DNA of 64,000 nucleotides. Source: Streptomyces sp. NBC_00513. GTDB lineage: Bacteria > Actinomycetota > Actinomycetes > Streptomycetales > Streptomycetaceae. The position numbers were made by a program, and so were the translations under genes. The notes below the pieces were generated by a model. It was given only the letters and a program-made list of their open reading frames with translations, was not told the DNA's origin and made no database searches. The stretch is taken from assembly GCF_041431415.1 (NCBI RefSeq), contig NZ_CP107845.1, positions 2,356,001 to 2,420,000 on the forward strand. Direction: 5' to 3'. Of this stretch, positions 54,688 to 64,000 are shown one piece after another (position 1 is the first letter of the stretch; each line of letters opens with the position of its first letter).

Positions 54688-55239
54688 ATGACGACTTCCG
54701 CATCCCTGCCCGCAGAATCCGCAGCCCAGGCGTCCGCCGGTGGGTCCGTCACCGACCGGCTGGTCGAGGCGAACCGTCGCTACGCCTCCGCGTTCGGCGA
54801 TCCCGGTATGGACGCCCGCCCGGTGCTCCAGGTCGCCGTCGTGGCCTGCATGGACGCCCGCCTCGACCTGCACGCCGCCCTCGGTCTGAAGCTGGGCGAC
54901 TGCCACACGATCCGCAACGCGGGCGGTGTGGTCACCGACGACACGATCCGTTCGCTCACCATCAGCCAGCGGGCGCTGGGCACCCGCGCGGTCATACTCA
55001 TCCACCACACCGGCTGCGGTCTCGAAAGTCTGACCGAGGACTTCCGGCACGAGCTGGAGGACGAGGTCGGCCAGCGCCCCGCCTGGGCCGTCGAGGCCTT
55101 CCGGGACGTGGACCAGGACGTGCGCCAGTCCATGCAGCGGGTTCGGACGAACCCCTTCCTGCCCTTCCGCGACGATGTGCGAGGCTTCGTCTTCGACGTG
55201 CACACCGGGCTCCTGCGGGAGATCGATCCCGCCTCTTGA
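54688..55239 (+). CDS. Beta-class carbonic anhydrase
   Basis: Interconverts CO2 and bicarbonate. The 183-residue protein shows the zinc ligands and the active-site pair: C54, D56 and R58 in ACMDARLD, with H107 and C110 in IHHTGCG. It is a small (type II-like) beta-CA of the actinobacterial kind, with a disordered start (1-20). It is transcribed divergently from the division cluster. Confidence 0.95.
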   Translation: MTTSASLPAESAAQASAGGSVTDRLVEANRRYASAFGDPGMDARPVLQVAVVACMDARLDLHAALGLKLGDCHTIRNAGGVVTDDTIRSLTISQRALGTRAVILIHHTGCGLESLTEDFRHELEDEVGQRPAWAVEAFRDVDQDVRQSMQRVRTNPFLPFRDDVRGFVFDVHTGLLREIDPAS

Positions 55240-55397
55240 GTGACACAAGGCCGTAACGCCGTCAAGAATGCGGGGTGACGCCACCCGGGAGTGTTCCCGG
55301 GCCGGCGTCCGCACTCTCGCGATGCAGAGGTGTCGGGGTGGGCCGGTTCATGCGTCAAGAGCGTGATCGGCCCGGAACAAGGGCCGAGGAGAACAAG

Positions 55398-56407
<1,010 letters not shown>

Positions 56408-56408
<1 letters not shown>

Positions 56409-57772
56409 TGAGCGCCGGTGCCCCGAGCGGCGCCGGTGGCGCGGGGCGGGGCGGGACCGGTCTGCGCGCCTCGCTGTCGGGACTGACCACGCGCGGCCGC
56501 TCGTTCCTGGCCGCCGGGATCGCGGCCGCCGCGTGCGCGTACGTACTCGGACAGGGCGAGCTGCTCCGGGTCGGACTGCTGCTGGCCCTGCTCCCCCTGA
56601 TCTGTGTCGTCGCCCTGCACCGCACCCGCCACCGGGTCTCCGGCAGCCGCCGGCTGACCCCGGGCCGGGTGCCCGCGGGCGGTGAGGCCAGGGTGCAGCT
56701 GCGCATGGACAACACCTCCAGGATGCCCACCGGGCTGCTGATGCTCCAGGACCGGGTGCCGTACGTGCTGGGGCCCCGGCCCCGCTTCGTCCTGGACCGG
56801 GTCGAGCCCGGGGGGCGCCGCGAGGTGTCCTACCGGGTCCGCTCCGACCTGCGCGGCCGCTACCCGCTGGGCCCGCTCCAGCTCCGGCTGACCGACCCCT
56901 TCGGGATGGTCGAGTTGACCCGTTCCTTCAGCACGTACGACACCCTCACCGTCATCCCGCGCACCGAGGCCCTGCCCGCGGTCCGCCTGACCGGCGAGGC
57001 CAACGGCCACGGCGACGGCAGCCGCCGCTCCCTGGCCCTGGCCGGGGACGACGACGTGATCCCGCGCGAGTACCGGCGCGGCGACGACCTGCGTCGGGTG
57101 CACTGGCGCTCCACCGCCCGCTACGGCGAGCTGATGGTGCGCCGCGAGGAGCAGCCCCAGCGCATCAAGGCCACGGTCCTGCTCGACACCCGGGCGGACG
57201 CCTACCAGGGCGCCGGCCCGGACTCCGCCTTCGAGTGGGCCGTGTCGGGGGCCGCCTCCACCCTGGTGCACCTGCTGGAGCAGGGGTTCTCGGTGCGGCT
57301 GCTGACCGACAACGGCACCTCGGTCCCCGGCGACGCCGCCGGCGGCTTCTCCTCCGGCGGGCACGATCCCGCCGAGGCGGCCGGGCTGATGCTGGACACC
57401 CTCGCGGTCATCGGGCACTCCGACGAGAGCGGGCTGTCCAAGGCCCACGACGCGCTCCGCGGCGGCGGAGCGGGCGGAGGCTTCGGCGGGGCGGGCTCCG
57501 ACGGGCTCCTCATCGCCTTCCTCGGCGACCTGGACGACGTACAGACCGAGATGGCGAGCAGGATGCGGCAGCGCAGCGGGGGCGCGGTGGCGTTCGTGCT
57601 GGACTCCGCGGCCTGGACGGGCGGGCCCTCACGGGTCGAGACACGGCTGGGCCGGCTGCGCGACGCGGGCTGGACGGCACTGGCCGCCCCGCCCGGGGTG
57701 GCCTTCGGCGATCTGTGGCGGCAGGCCGGGAACGCTCCGCTCGGCACGGCGACTTCCGGAGGTTGGGGATGA
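56408..57772 (+). CDS. DUF58 family membrane protein
   Basis: A 454-residue protein with two N-terminal membrane helices (about 35-70) and a DUF58 segment around 225-265 (DDVIPREYRRGDDLRRVHWRSTARYGELMVRREE), with a VWA-like domain after it. It forms part of the conserved moxR-DUF58-transglutaminase operon; function is inferred from context. The ATG overlaps the moxR stop by one base, and its own stop overlaps the next ATG (ATGA). Confidence 0.9.
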
Positions 57773-60183
57773 GCGGGCGCGCACGACTGACGCTCTTCGC
57801 GATGCTGGCCACACTGCTGACCTCCTGGTCGCTGGCCCCGCTGGTGGAGTCCTCCGGCTGGCTGGTGCAGGCGGCGGTACTGCTCGGCGTGCAGAGCGCC
57901 GTGGGGGCCGGGGCCCGGCGGATCCCGCTGGCGCGGTCACTGACGGTGGCGGCGCAGCTCCTGGTGACACTGCTGCTGCTCGCCTTCCTCTTCGCGGGGA
58001 AGGCCGAGTCGCCCTCCGGCGGGCTGTCGGGCTACCTGCTCACGGACTTCGGGTCGCTGTTCCGGCAGGGGGTGCGCGATGTCGGCGAGTTCGCCATACC
58101 GGCGCCGCTGACGGACGGCATCCGGCTGCTGCTGCTCTCCGGGGTGCTGCTGATCGGTCTGCTGGTGGACATGCTGGCCGTCACGATGCGGACGGCCGCG
58201 GCGGCCGGGCTGCCGCTGTTGGCGCTGTACTCGGTGGCCGCCGGGCTGTCGGCCGGTCAGGGCGGCGCCTGGTTCTCCTTCCTGTTGGCGGGCTGCGGCT
58301 TCCTGATGCTGCTGTTGACCGAGGGGCGGGACCGGCTCGCGCAGTGGGGCCGGGTCTTCGGCGCGGCGCCGGGCGGGCGCGTCTCGGCCGCTTCCGGATA
58401 CGGGGGCGGCAAGGACGGCACCCGCGCCGTGGCCCCGGTGCGCACCGGCCGGCGGATCGGTGTGGTCACGCTCGGTCTGGCGCTGGCCGTGCCGGCGGTG
58501 CTGCCGTCGCTCGGCGGCGGCATGCTGGGCTCCGGGGACGACGGCGGTGCGGGCAACGGCGCGGGCGGCGGGACGATCTCGGCGGTGAACCCGCTGGTGT
58601 CGCTCCAGGGCAGCCTGAACGCGCAGGACAACCGGGTGGTGCTGCGGTACCGCACGGACAGTCCCCAGCAGTCCGAGCAGTACCTGCGCATCCTCGCGCT
58701 CGACGAGTTCAACGGGGTCAAGTGGGAGGCCTCCGGGCGTCCCCTGACGGATGTGCCGGAGAGGTTGCCGAACCCGCAGGGTCTCGGCGGTGAGGTGCGC
58801 CAGAACGCGGCCGAGGTGCGGACGACCGTGTCGGCGGCCCAGACGTACGCGCAGCGCTACCTGCCGATGCCGTACCCGGCGACGCAGGTGGACATCGGCG
58901 GGAAGTGGCGGTTCGAGCCGGCCGGCCGGACCCTGGTCGGGGACCAGTTGGGCAAGGACCGCTTCCAGAACGTGCAGGGCGCCCAGTACACGGTGCGCAG
59001 CCTGCTGCTCCAGCCGACGGCCTCGCAGTTGCGCGACGCCCCCGAACCGGACCCGGCGGTCCGGTCCGAGTACACGAAGCTGCCGCCCAACCTGCCGCCG
59101 GTCGTCGCCGAGACGGCCCGGAAGGTCACCCGGGGCGCGACGGACGACTACACGCGGGCGGTCCGGCTCCAGGACTTCTTCGCGGTGAGCGGCGGGTTCC
59201 GCTACGACACCACGGTGAGCTCCGGTTCGGGTTCGCAGGCCATCGCCCGGTTCCTGAACGACAAGGAGGGCTTCTGCGTCCACTTCTCGTTCTCGATGGC
59301 GGCGATGGCCCGCTCGCTGAACATCCCGGCGCGGGTCGCGGTCGGCTTCACCCCGGGCTCCAAGCAGGCCGACGGCAGCGTGAACGTGTCGCTGCGGGAC
59401 GCGCACGCGTGGCCCGAGCTGTACTTCGAGGGCGTGGGCTGGACCCGGTTCGAGCCGACCCCCCGGTCCGGCATCTCGGTACCGGACTACAGCCGGGCCG
59501 CGCAGCCGACCGCGCAGCCGTCCGCCCCGGCGGCGCTGCCCTCGCCGGGCGCGTCGGCGCCTTCGGCGGCCCCGTCGAAGGCGGAGGACTGCCCGCCGGA
59601 GCTGAAGAAGCTCGGCGAGTGCGGCGGGCCCGTGCTCTCGCAGGGCGGGAACTCCGACGGTGGGGTGACGCCGCTGTCGGTCCTGGGCTGGACGGCCGCG
59701 GGGGTCCTCGTCCTGGGTCTGCCGCTGCTGCCGCTGCTGTGGCGGCGCAGGATCCGGACGCGGCGGCTGGCGGCCGGCGACGTGCTGCTCGCCTGGCGCG
59801 AGTTGGGCGACGCGGCCTGGGACGTGAACATCCCGCCGGACGAGGCCCTGTCCCCCCGCCGGGCGGCGGGGCGGGTGGTCGTCCTGGGCCGGCTGGAGGA
59901 CGAGGCGGCGCAGGCCGTGCACCGGGTCGCGGGCGCGGTGGAACGGGCGCTGTACGCCCCGCCGGGCGCGGACACCTCGTACGAGGGTCTGGCGGACGAC
60001 GTCCTGCTGGCGAGTGCCGCGCTGCTCGCGACCGTGTCGCGGGGCACCCGGGTACGGGCCCTGTTGCTGCCCCGTTCCCTGGTTCGGCTCTCCTGGGCCG
60101 CTTCGACCCGCTGGTCGGGCGTGACCGCCCGGGGCGCGGCGCTGTCCGGTCGGATCCGGCTCCCGCTGCGCGACCGGGGCTGA
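57769..60183 (+). CDS. TgpA-like transglutaminase-domain membrane protein
   Basis: An 804-residue protein with about five N-terminal membrane helices (1-200) and a large extracytoplasmic part that includes a transglutaminase-like domain (about 430-570). C503 lies in EGFCVHFSFSMAAMARSL and H546 in DAHAWPELYFEG. A Pro/Ala/Ser linker, one more helix (about 635-655) and a cytoplasmic DUF4129-like tail follow. The TgpA group is thought to act on envelope peptides, but the reaction is unproven. The ATG overlaps the previous stop (ATGA). Confidence 0.9.
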   Translation: MSGRARLTLFAMLATLLTSWSLAPLVESSGWLVQAAVLLGVQSAVGAGARRIPLARSLTVAAQLLVTLLLLAFLFAGKAESPSGGLSGYLLTDFGSLFRQGVRDVGEFAIPAPLTDGIRLLLLSGVLLIGLLVDMLAVTMRTAAAAGLPLLALYSVAAGLSAGQGGAWFSFLLAGCGFLMLLLTEGRDRLAQWGRVFGAAPGGRVSAASGYGGGKDGTRAVAPVRTGRRIGVVTLGLALAVPAVLPSLGGGMLGSGDDGGAGNGAGGGTISAVNPLVSLQGSLNAQDNRVVLRYRTDSPQQSEQYLRILALDEFNGVKWEASGRPLTDVPERLPNPQGLGGEVRQNAAEVRTTVSAAQTYAQRYLPMPYPATQVDIGGKWRFEPAGRTLVGDQLGKDRFQNVQGAQYTVRSLLLQPTASQLRDAPEPDPAVRSEYTKLPPNLPPVVAETARKVTRGATDDYTRAVRLQDFFAVSGGFRYDTTVSSGSGSQAIARFLNDKEGFCVHFSFSMAAMARSLNIPARVAVGFTPGSKQADGSVNVSLRDAHAWPELYFEGVGWTRFEPTPRSGISVPDYSRAAQPTAQPSAPAALPSPGASAPSAAPSKAEDCPPELKKLGECGGPVLSQGGNSDGGVTPLSVLGWTAAGVLVLGLPLLPLLWRRRIRTRRLAAGDVLLAWRELGDAAWDVNIPPDEALSPRRAAGRVVVLGRLEDEAAQAVHRVAGAVERALYAPPGADTSYEGLADDVLLASAALLATVSRGTRVRALLLPRSLVRLSWAASTRWSGVTARGAALSGRIRLPLRDRG

Positions 60184-60184
60184 G

Positions 60185-60217
60185 CCGGGGCCGCCGGCCC
60201 CTCGGGGTCGGCCCCGG
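60185..60217. terminator. Hairpin terminator after the tgpA-like gene
   Basis: CCGGGGCCG and CGGCCCCGG form a 9-bp stem with a 15-nt loop, 2 nt after the stop. Confidence 0.7.
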
Positions 60218-60232
60218 ACGGAAGTACGCGAA

Positions 60233-60283
60233 AACGCCGGTGCGGCCGGGCTCGTTCCCCCCGAGCCCCGCCGCACCGGCGTT
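60233..60283. terminator. Second, long bidirectional hairpin
   Basis: AACGCCGGTGCGGC and GCCGCACCGGCGTT form a 14-bp stem. An inner stem GGGCTCG/CGAGCCC extends it. It separates the convergent tgpA-like and tetR genes. The rest of the gap (60284-60456) shows nothing clear. Confidence 0.85.
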
Positions 60284-60456
60284 CGTGTCGCGCCGGGTCC
60301 CCCGGATCCCGGCGAGGGACGAGGGCCCGGTCCGTGCCCCCAGTCTGCTGTGTGCGCAGGTGGGAACCCATCCGTACTCGTACTCATCCGGAGGGCTGGG
60401 TACGGATACTCAGTCTCTATGCCGGGACCGTCCCCGGCGGCACCGCCGACCGGGGG

Positions 60457-61104
60457 TCAGCGGCTGCCGCTCACCCGGCCGCGCAGCAGCAGCGACAGCG
60501 CCGAGTGGACGTCGTCCAGGGACCGCTCGCTCTGGAAGGACTGCCAGTCCAGCGCGGCCACCAGCACCATGCCCACCATCGCGGCCGCCGTCAGCGGCAC
60601 GTCGATCTCGGCGCTGAGCTCGCCCCGCTCGACCCCTTCCCGCAGGACGTCCTCCACCACCGCCACCGCCTCGCGGCGGACCACCATCAGCGTGGACTGC
60701 CACGTGCGGTTGGTCCGCCAGAGTTCGGCGACGTACAGCTGGGTGAAGGCCGGGTACCGGTCGATGAAGACCAGGCCCGCGCGGATCATCGCGTCGAGCG
60801 CCTCGATCCGGGTGCCGCCGCGCGCCTCCGTCTCCTCCGCCGCCGTCCGCAGCGAGACGGTCAACAGCCCCACCCCGTGCCGCAGCAGCTCCTCGAAGAG
60901 GTCGTTCTTGCTCGCGAAGTTGTAGTAGACGGTGCCCTTGGCCACGCCCGCCCGTTCGGCGATCTCGTCGACCGTGGTCGCGGAGAAGCCCTGCTCGGCG
61001 ATGAGGGTGACGGCCGCTTCGTAGAGCTTCTGCCGGGTGGCCTGACGTCGACCGCCGCCGGCGGCGGTACCGGTGCTGCTGCTTTCCATGGCGCTGATTC
61101 TCAC
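60457..61104 (-). CDS. TetR/AcrR family transcriptional regulator
   Basis: A 215-residue repressor-type protein. The DNA-binding domain is near residues 20-70 (QKLYEAAVTLIAEQGFSATTVDEIAERAGVAKGTVYYNFASKNDLFEELL). The ligand-binding region has no recognised specificity. It lies 14 nt after the stop of the YhgE-type gene on the same strand, so it probably controls that transporter-like operon. The start is GTG at 61104 or ATG at 61089; neither has a clear ribosome-binding site. Confidence 0.92.
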   Translation of the reverse strand: MRISAMESSSTGTAAGGGRRQATRQKLYEAAVTLIAEQGFSATTVDEIAERAGVAKGTVYYNFASKNDLFEELLRHGVGLLTVSLRTAAEETEARGGTRIEALDAMIRAGLVFIDRYPAFTQLYVAELWRTNRTWQSTLMVVRREAVAVVEDVLREGVERGELSAEIDVPLTAAAMVGMVLVAALDWQSFQSERSLDDVHSALSLLLRGRVSGSR

Positions 61105-61118
61105 AGGTCAACAGCTCT

Positions 61119-63212
61119 CTACAGGCTCAGTTCCGGGTGCAGTCGACTCATCGTCCACACCTGCTTGCCGCGGGCGGCCAGCGCGGTCAGGCCCAGGGCT
61201 CCGACCGTGAAGGCCAGCAGGACCAGGGATCCCTGCCACACCGGGGCGAGGTCGCCGCCGGTGATGAGGCGGCGCAGGCTCTCGACGACGTACGACATGG
61301 GCAGGTACGGGTGGATCCAGTTGAAGAAGGCGGGGCTGGTCTGAACGGGGTACGTGCCGCCCGCCGAGGTCAACTGGAGCATCAGGACGGCGAGGACCAG
61401 GATGCGTCCGGCCGCCCCGAACTTGGCGTTGAGCCACTGGACGATCGCCGCGAAACAGCCGGTGACCAGCATCAGGAAGGCGATGGTGAGCGCGGGCCGG
61501 GCCATCTCCAGGCCGAGGCCCGGGGCCCAGTGGAGCACCGACATCAACAGGGCGACCTGCGCGAAGCCGATGCCGGCCACGGGCAGCCAACCCGCCAGGG
61601 CGACCCGCCAGGGCGAGGCGCCGGCGGCCAGTGCCCGTCGGTTCAGCGGGGCGATCAGCATGTAGGCGACCATCGCGCCGACCCACAGGGAGAGCGGGAT
61701 GAAGTACGGGGCGAAGCCGGTGCCGTAGTTGGGCGCCTTGTGGAGGGACTGGTTGGCGAGCCGGACGGGGTCGGCCATGACCTGGGTGCGGGCGTCGCGG
61801 GCCTGCTGGTCGTAGTCCGGGATCTTGCCGGCGCCGTCGTGCAGGCCGCCGGCGAGTTCGCCGCTGCCGTCGACCAGCTTGTACATGCCGCTGTCGAGGG
61901 TGTGCGCGCCGTCCCCGAGCTTGCCGACGCCCTCGGTGAGGGCGCCGGAGCCGGTGAAGGCGGTGCCGAGGCCGGTGTGCAGCTGCGTCATGCCGGAGGC
62001 GACCTTCTGGGCGCCGGTGTTCAGGGCGTTGACCTTGGCGACGGCCGTGTTGAGGTCGGAGGACAGGCCGGGTGCCTTGTCGGCGAGTTCGCGGGCCTTG
62101 TTCTCCAGGTCGCCGAGCTGACGGCGGAGCTTGCCCATGTCGGTGCCGGAGGCCTTGACGACGTCGTTGACGTCACCGGCCAGCAGGGCGCCCTCGGCGG
62201 TGTCGTCCTTGATCCGCTTCAGGTCGGGGCAGGAGGCCAGGTGCGGCTCGGCGCCCGGGGTGACGCAGTGGGCGGTGTAGTACTTGTCCGCTCCCGTCGC
62301 GGCCCGCTGGGTGACGGCGGCGGCGGCCGGGGCGTTCTTGGCGAAGGAGTCCAGGTGCTTGTTGACCACCTGGGCGGTGTCCGCGACGAGTTCGGCGGTG
62401 GCGGCCAGGGACTTCGGGTCGCTGACGAAGGGCTTCGCCTTGGCGGCGGCCCCGTTGACCTTGTCGGCGAGGGTCTGGGTGCCGGCCGCGAGGTCCTTCG
62501 AACCGGTCTCCAGCTGCCCGGCGGCCGTGTTCAGCTTCTTCAGCCCGCCGTTGAGCTCGCCCGTCTTCTCCTTGGCCGTGTCGAGGCCGTCGGCGAGGTC
62601 CTTGGCGCCCTGCTTGGCCTTGCCGGCGCCGTCCTTGAGCTTGTCGGCGCCGTCGGCGGCCTCGGCGGTCTTGTCGTGCAGGTCGGAGAAGTTGACGAAG
62701 ATCTTGTCGAGGAATCCGCGGGAGGCGTTGGTGGACGCCGCGGAACGGACCTCGGAGAAGACGGTCTTGGAGATCGAGCCGACGATGTAGTTGTTCGCGT
62801 CGTTCGTCCGGACCTGGAGCGCCCCGGTGGTGGGGTCGGCGCCGGAGCTGGAGGCGATCTTCGCGCTGAAGTCGGCGGGCATGGTCAGGGACAGGTAGTA
62901 CTTCCCCTCCTCCAGACCCTCGGCCGCCTTGTCGGCGTCGACCTCGCGCCAGTCGAAGGTCTTGCTGTCGCGCAGCTTCTTGGTGATCTCGTCACCCGCG
63001 GCGAGGTGCTTGCCGTCCACGGTGGCGCCGCGGTCGGAGTTGACGAGGGCCACGGGAACCTTGCCGAGGTTCCCGTAGGGGTTCCAGAAGGACCAGAGGT
63101 ACAGGGCTCCGTAGAGCAGCGGCAGGAGGAGCAGCGCGACGAGAGCGGCCCGGGGCAGCTTCCCCCGCCCGAACCGCTTCAGCTCAAGCGCGGCGAGCTT
63201 CGGCGAGCGCAT
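61119..63212 (-). CDS. YhgE/Pip domain membrane protein (ABC-2 permease-like)
   Basis: A 697-residue protein with one N-terminal helix (about 20-40), a large extracytoplasmic region (about 45-480) and about six C-terminal helices of the ABC-2 type (490-690). The outer region has long heptad stretches (DGADKLKDGAGKAKQGAKDLADGL and related) and many Asp/Gly/Ala repeats typical of YhgE/Pip proteins, which resemble phage-infection and type VII secretion EsaA proteins. The ATG at 63212 overlaps the ABC ATPase gene by 29 nt. Export of an unknown substrate is inferred. Confidence 0.9.
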   Translation of the reverse strand: MRSPKLAALELKRFGRGKLPRAALVALLLLPLLYGALYLWSFWNPYGNLGKVPVALVNSDRGATVDGKHLAAGDEITKKLRDSKTFDWREVDADKAAEGLEEGKYYLSLTMPADFSAKIASSSGADPTTGALQVRTNDANNYIVGSISKTVFSEVRSAASTNASRGFLDKIFVNFSDLHDKTAEAADGADKLKDGAGKAKQGAKDLADGLDTAKEKTGELNGGLKKLNTAAGQLETGSKDLAAGTQTLADKVNGAAAKAKPFVSDPKSLAATAELVADTAQVVNKHLDSFAKNAPAAAAVTQRAATGADKYYTAHCVTPGAEPHLASCPDLKRIKDDTAEGALLAGDVNDVVKASGTDMGKLRRQLGDLENKARELADKAPGLSSDLNTAVAKVNALNTGAQKVASGMTQLHTGLGTAFTGSGALTEGVGKLGDGAHTLDSGMYKLVDGSGELAGGLHDGAGKIPDYDQQARDARTQVMADPVRLANQSLHKAPNYGTGFAPYFIPLSLWVGAMVAYMLIAPLNRRALAAGASPWRVALAGWLPVAGIGFAQVALLMSVLHWAPGLGLEMARPALTIAFLMLVTGCFAAIVQWLNAKFGAAGRILVLAVLMLQLTSAGGTYPVQTSPAFFNWIHPYLPMSYVVESLRRLITGGDLAPVWQGSLVLLAFTVGALGLTALAARGKQVWTMSRLHPELSL

Positions 63213-64000
63213 CGTCCGTCCCCTTCGTGTCGTCGTCGGTGGTGGTGGCCGGCTCGTTGCCGGTGGCGGCCGTGTCCTTGTCGGTGGCGGCCGTGTCGCC
63301 GTCCTCGCCGGTGTCGGGCTCGGCCTCGGCTTCCGGCTCGGCCCCGGGCTCGGCTTCCGGCTTGGCTTCCGGCTCGGGCTCGTCCGTCGGCTCCGGCTTG
63401 CTCTCGGGCTTGGCTCCCCAGGTGATCGCGTGTTCCGCGCCGCCGCCCGACCGGACGGCCGGGGCGGGTGGGGCCTTGGCCTCGGCGCTCGGCACGGCGG
63501 TGGGTTCGACCGCGGTCGCGACCGTGCGCAGCACCAGGACCCCCTCCGGCGCCTCGTCGCACACCGCGAGGACGGTGGTCCCCCGGTCGGCGATCGAGCG
63601 GAGCAGCGCCCACAGTTCGGCGCGCTCGGCGGTGGAGAGCTTGAGGTCGGTGTCGTCGAGGGCCAGCAGTCGGGGCCCGCCCAGCAGGGCGATGGCGACG
63701 GACAGCCGGACGGCCTCCAGCCGCTCCAGGTCGCGGACGGAGGTACGCGGTCCCTTGGGCAGGGTCGCCAGGTCGAGACCCGCGGCCGCGAGGGCCTCCT
63801 CGATCCGGGTCGCGGTGGCGGCACGGCGCTCTCCGCGCGGTCGGAACAGGGCCCGCACGGGACCCTCGTAACGGCGCTGGAGCATGGCCCCCTCGCGCAG
63901 TTGCTCGGCGACGGTGAGCGCCTCGTCGAGGTCGTTGACCCCGGGGACGTGCCCGAGGGCGGCGATCCGCCGCACCGCGCTCATCTTCTTCGGCAGCGAG
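63184..64000 (-). CDS. ABC-type ATPase-like protein, partial, with acidic Pro/Glu tail
   Basis: The 5' end is outside the window. The visible part, about 272 residues, includes a degenerate ATPase core: the equivalent of the signature is RLSVAIALLG, and the Walker B region is LLALDDTDLKLS, with Asp instead of Glu after LLALD. The Walker A should lie before the window edge. From about residue 180 on comes a low-complexity tail with repeated KPE, EPE, PEA motifs and then Thr/Asp-rich sequence. Such soluble partners of YhgE proteins are found in actinobacteria. The ATP hydrolysis ability is uncertain. Confidence 0.8.
   Translation of the reverse strand, partial: SLPKKMSAVRRIAALGHVPGVNDLDEALTVAEQLREGAMLQRRYEGPVRALFRPRGERRAATATRIEEALAAAGLDLATLPKGPRTSVRDLERLEAVRLSVAIALLGGPRLLALDDTDLKLSTAERAELWALLRSIADRGTTVLAVCDEAPEGVLVLRTVATAVEPTAVPSAEAKAPPAPAVRSGGGAEHAITWGAKPESKPEPTDEPEPEAKPEAEPGAEPEAEAEPDTGEDGDTAATDKDTAATGNEPATTTDDDTKGTDDALAEARRA

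Noticed and set aside
55275..55397. Longer MoxR start at 55275
   Set aside because: No ribosome-binding site and a random-like N-terminus; GTG at 55398 has GAGGAG upstream.

Overview
The window is very GC-rich (about 70% or more), has strong third-position GC bias and frequent GTG starts, and carries a gene order typical of the core chromosome of a Streptomyces (actinomycete). Evidence includes the his operon with a bifunctional priA, a dnaE1-type polymerase, a Tat-dependent phoD, a T-box controlled ileS, and the division and cell wall (dcw) cluster running into sepF and divIVA. No tRNA, rRNA, CRISPR array, prophage or secondary-metabolite cluster was seen.

Layout. 1-1.7 kb: the tail of a mycothiol-type metalloprotein and a convergent MFS transporter. 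1.7-8.8 kb: the histidine operon on the minus strand (hisD-hisC-hisB-small membrane protein-hisH-priA-ridA-hisF). Its genes mostly overlap by 1-4 nt, but it is split between the membrane-protein gene and hisH by an antisense TnpB element (about 4.25-5.61 kb). 8.9-16 kb: a beta-helical membrane protein, a LON-domain protein with a YbaK-type deacylase, a DUF2567-like membrane protein, a two-gene ABC exporter, a NYN-domain protein and a 56-residue protein. 16.2-19.8 kb: dnaE. 19.9-29.2 kb: DUF2252, membrane protein plus DsbA-like protein, phoD, secreted M43 protease, hydrolase, MscS channel and Na+/H+ antiporter. 29.3-35.9 kb: GNAT, RluD-type synthase, lspA, a DksA-like zinc-finger protein with an Ala/Lys-rich tail, then on the plus strand the T-box leader and ileS. 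36.3-54.4 kb: divIVA, yggT, sepF, yggS, pgeF, ftsZ, ftsQ, murG, ftsW, murD, mraY, murF, murE, ftsI, ftsL, rsmH (listed in coordinate order; transcribed in the reverse order). 54.7-60.2 kb: beta-carbonic anhydrase and a MoxR-DUF58-transglutaminase operon. 60.5-64 kb: TetR regulator, YhgE/Pip-type membrane protein and a partial ABC ATPase.

How the genes work together. The his genes encode the pathway steps from imidazole glycerol phosphate formation to histidine, with a RidA-type enamine deaminase embedded. The dcw genes make lipid II (MurE, MurF, MurD, MraY, MurG) and build the septum (FtsZ, FtsQ, FtsL, FtsW, FtsI, SepF), with DivIVA directing tip growth. murC and ddl are not in the cluster here. 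lspA, rluD and ileS form the usual neighbouring housekeeping block.

Most unusual points: the isoleucyl-tRNA synthetase has the class I signature swapped to G-A-H-H in place of H-x-G-H; a catalytically intact TnpB element sits inside the his operon with matching 8-bp sequences at both edges; a 35-codon ORF fits exactly between ftsL and ftsI with a ribosome-binding site and a GTGA overlap; palindromes lie upstream of ftsZ; and a T-box leader has a visible Shine-Dalgarno sequestrator.
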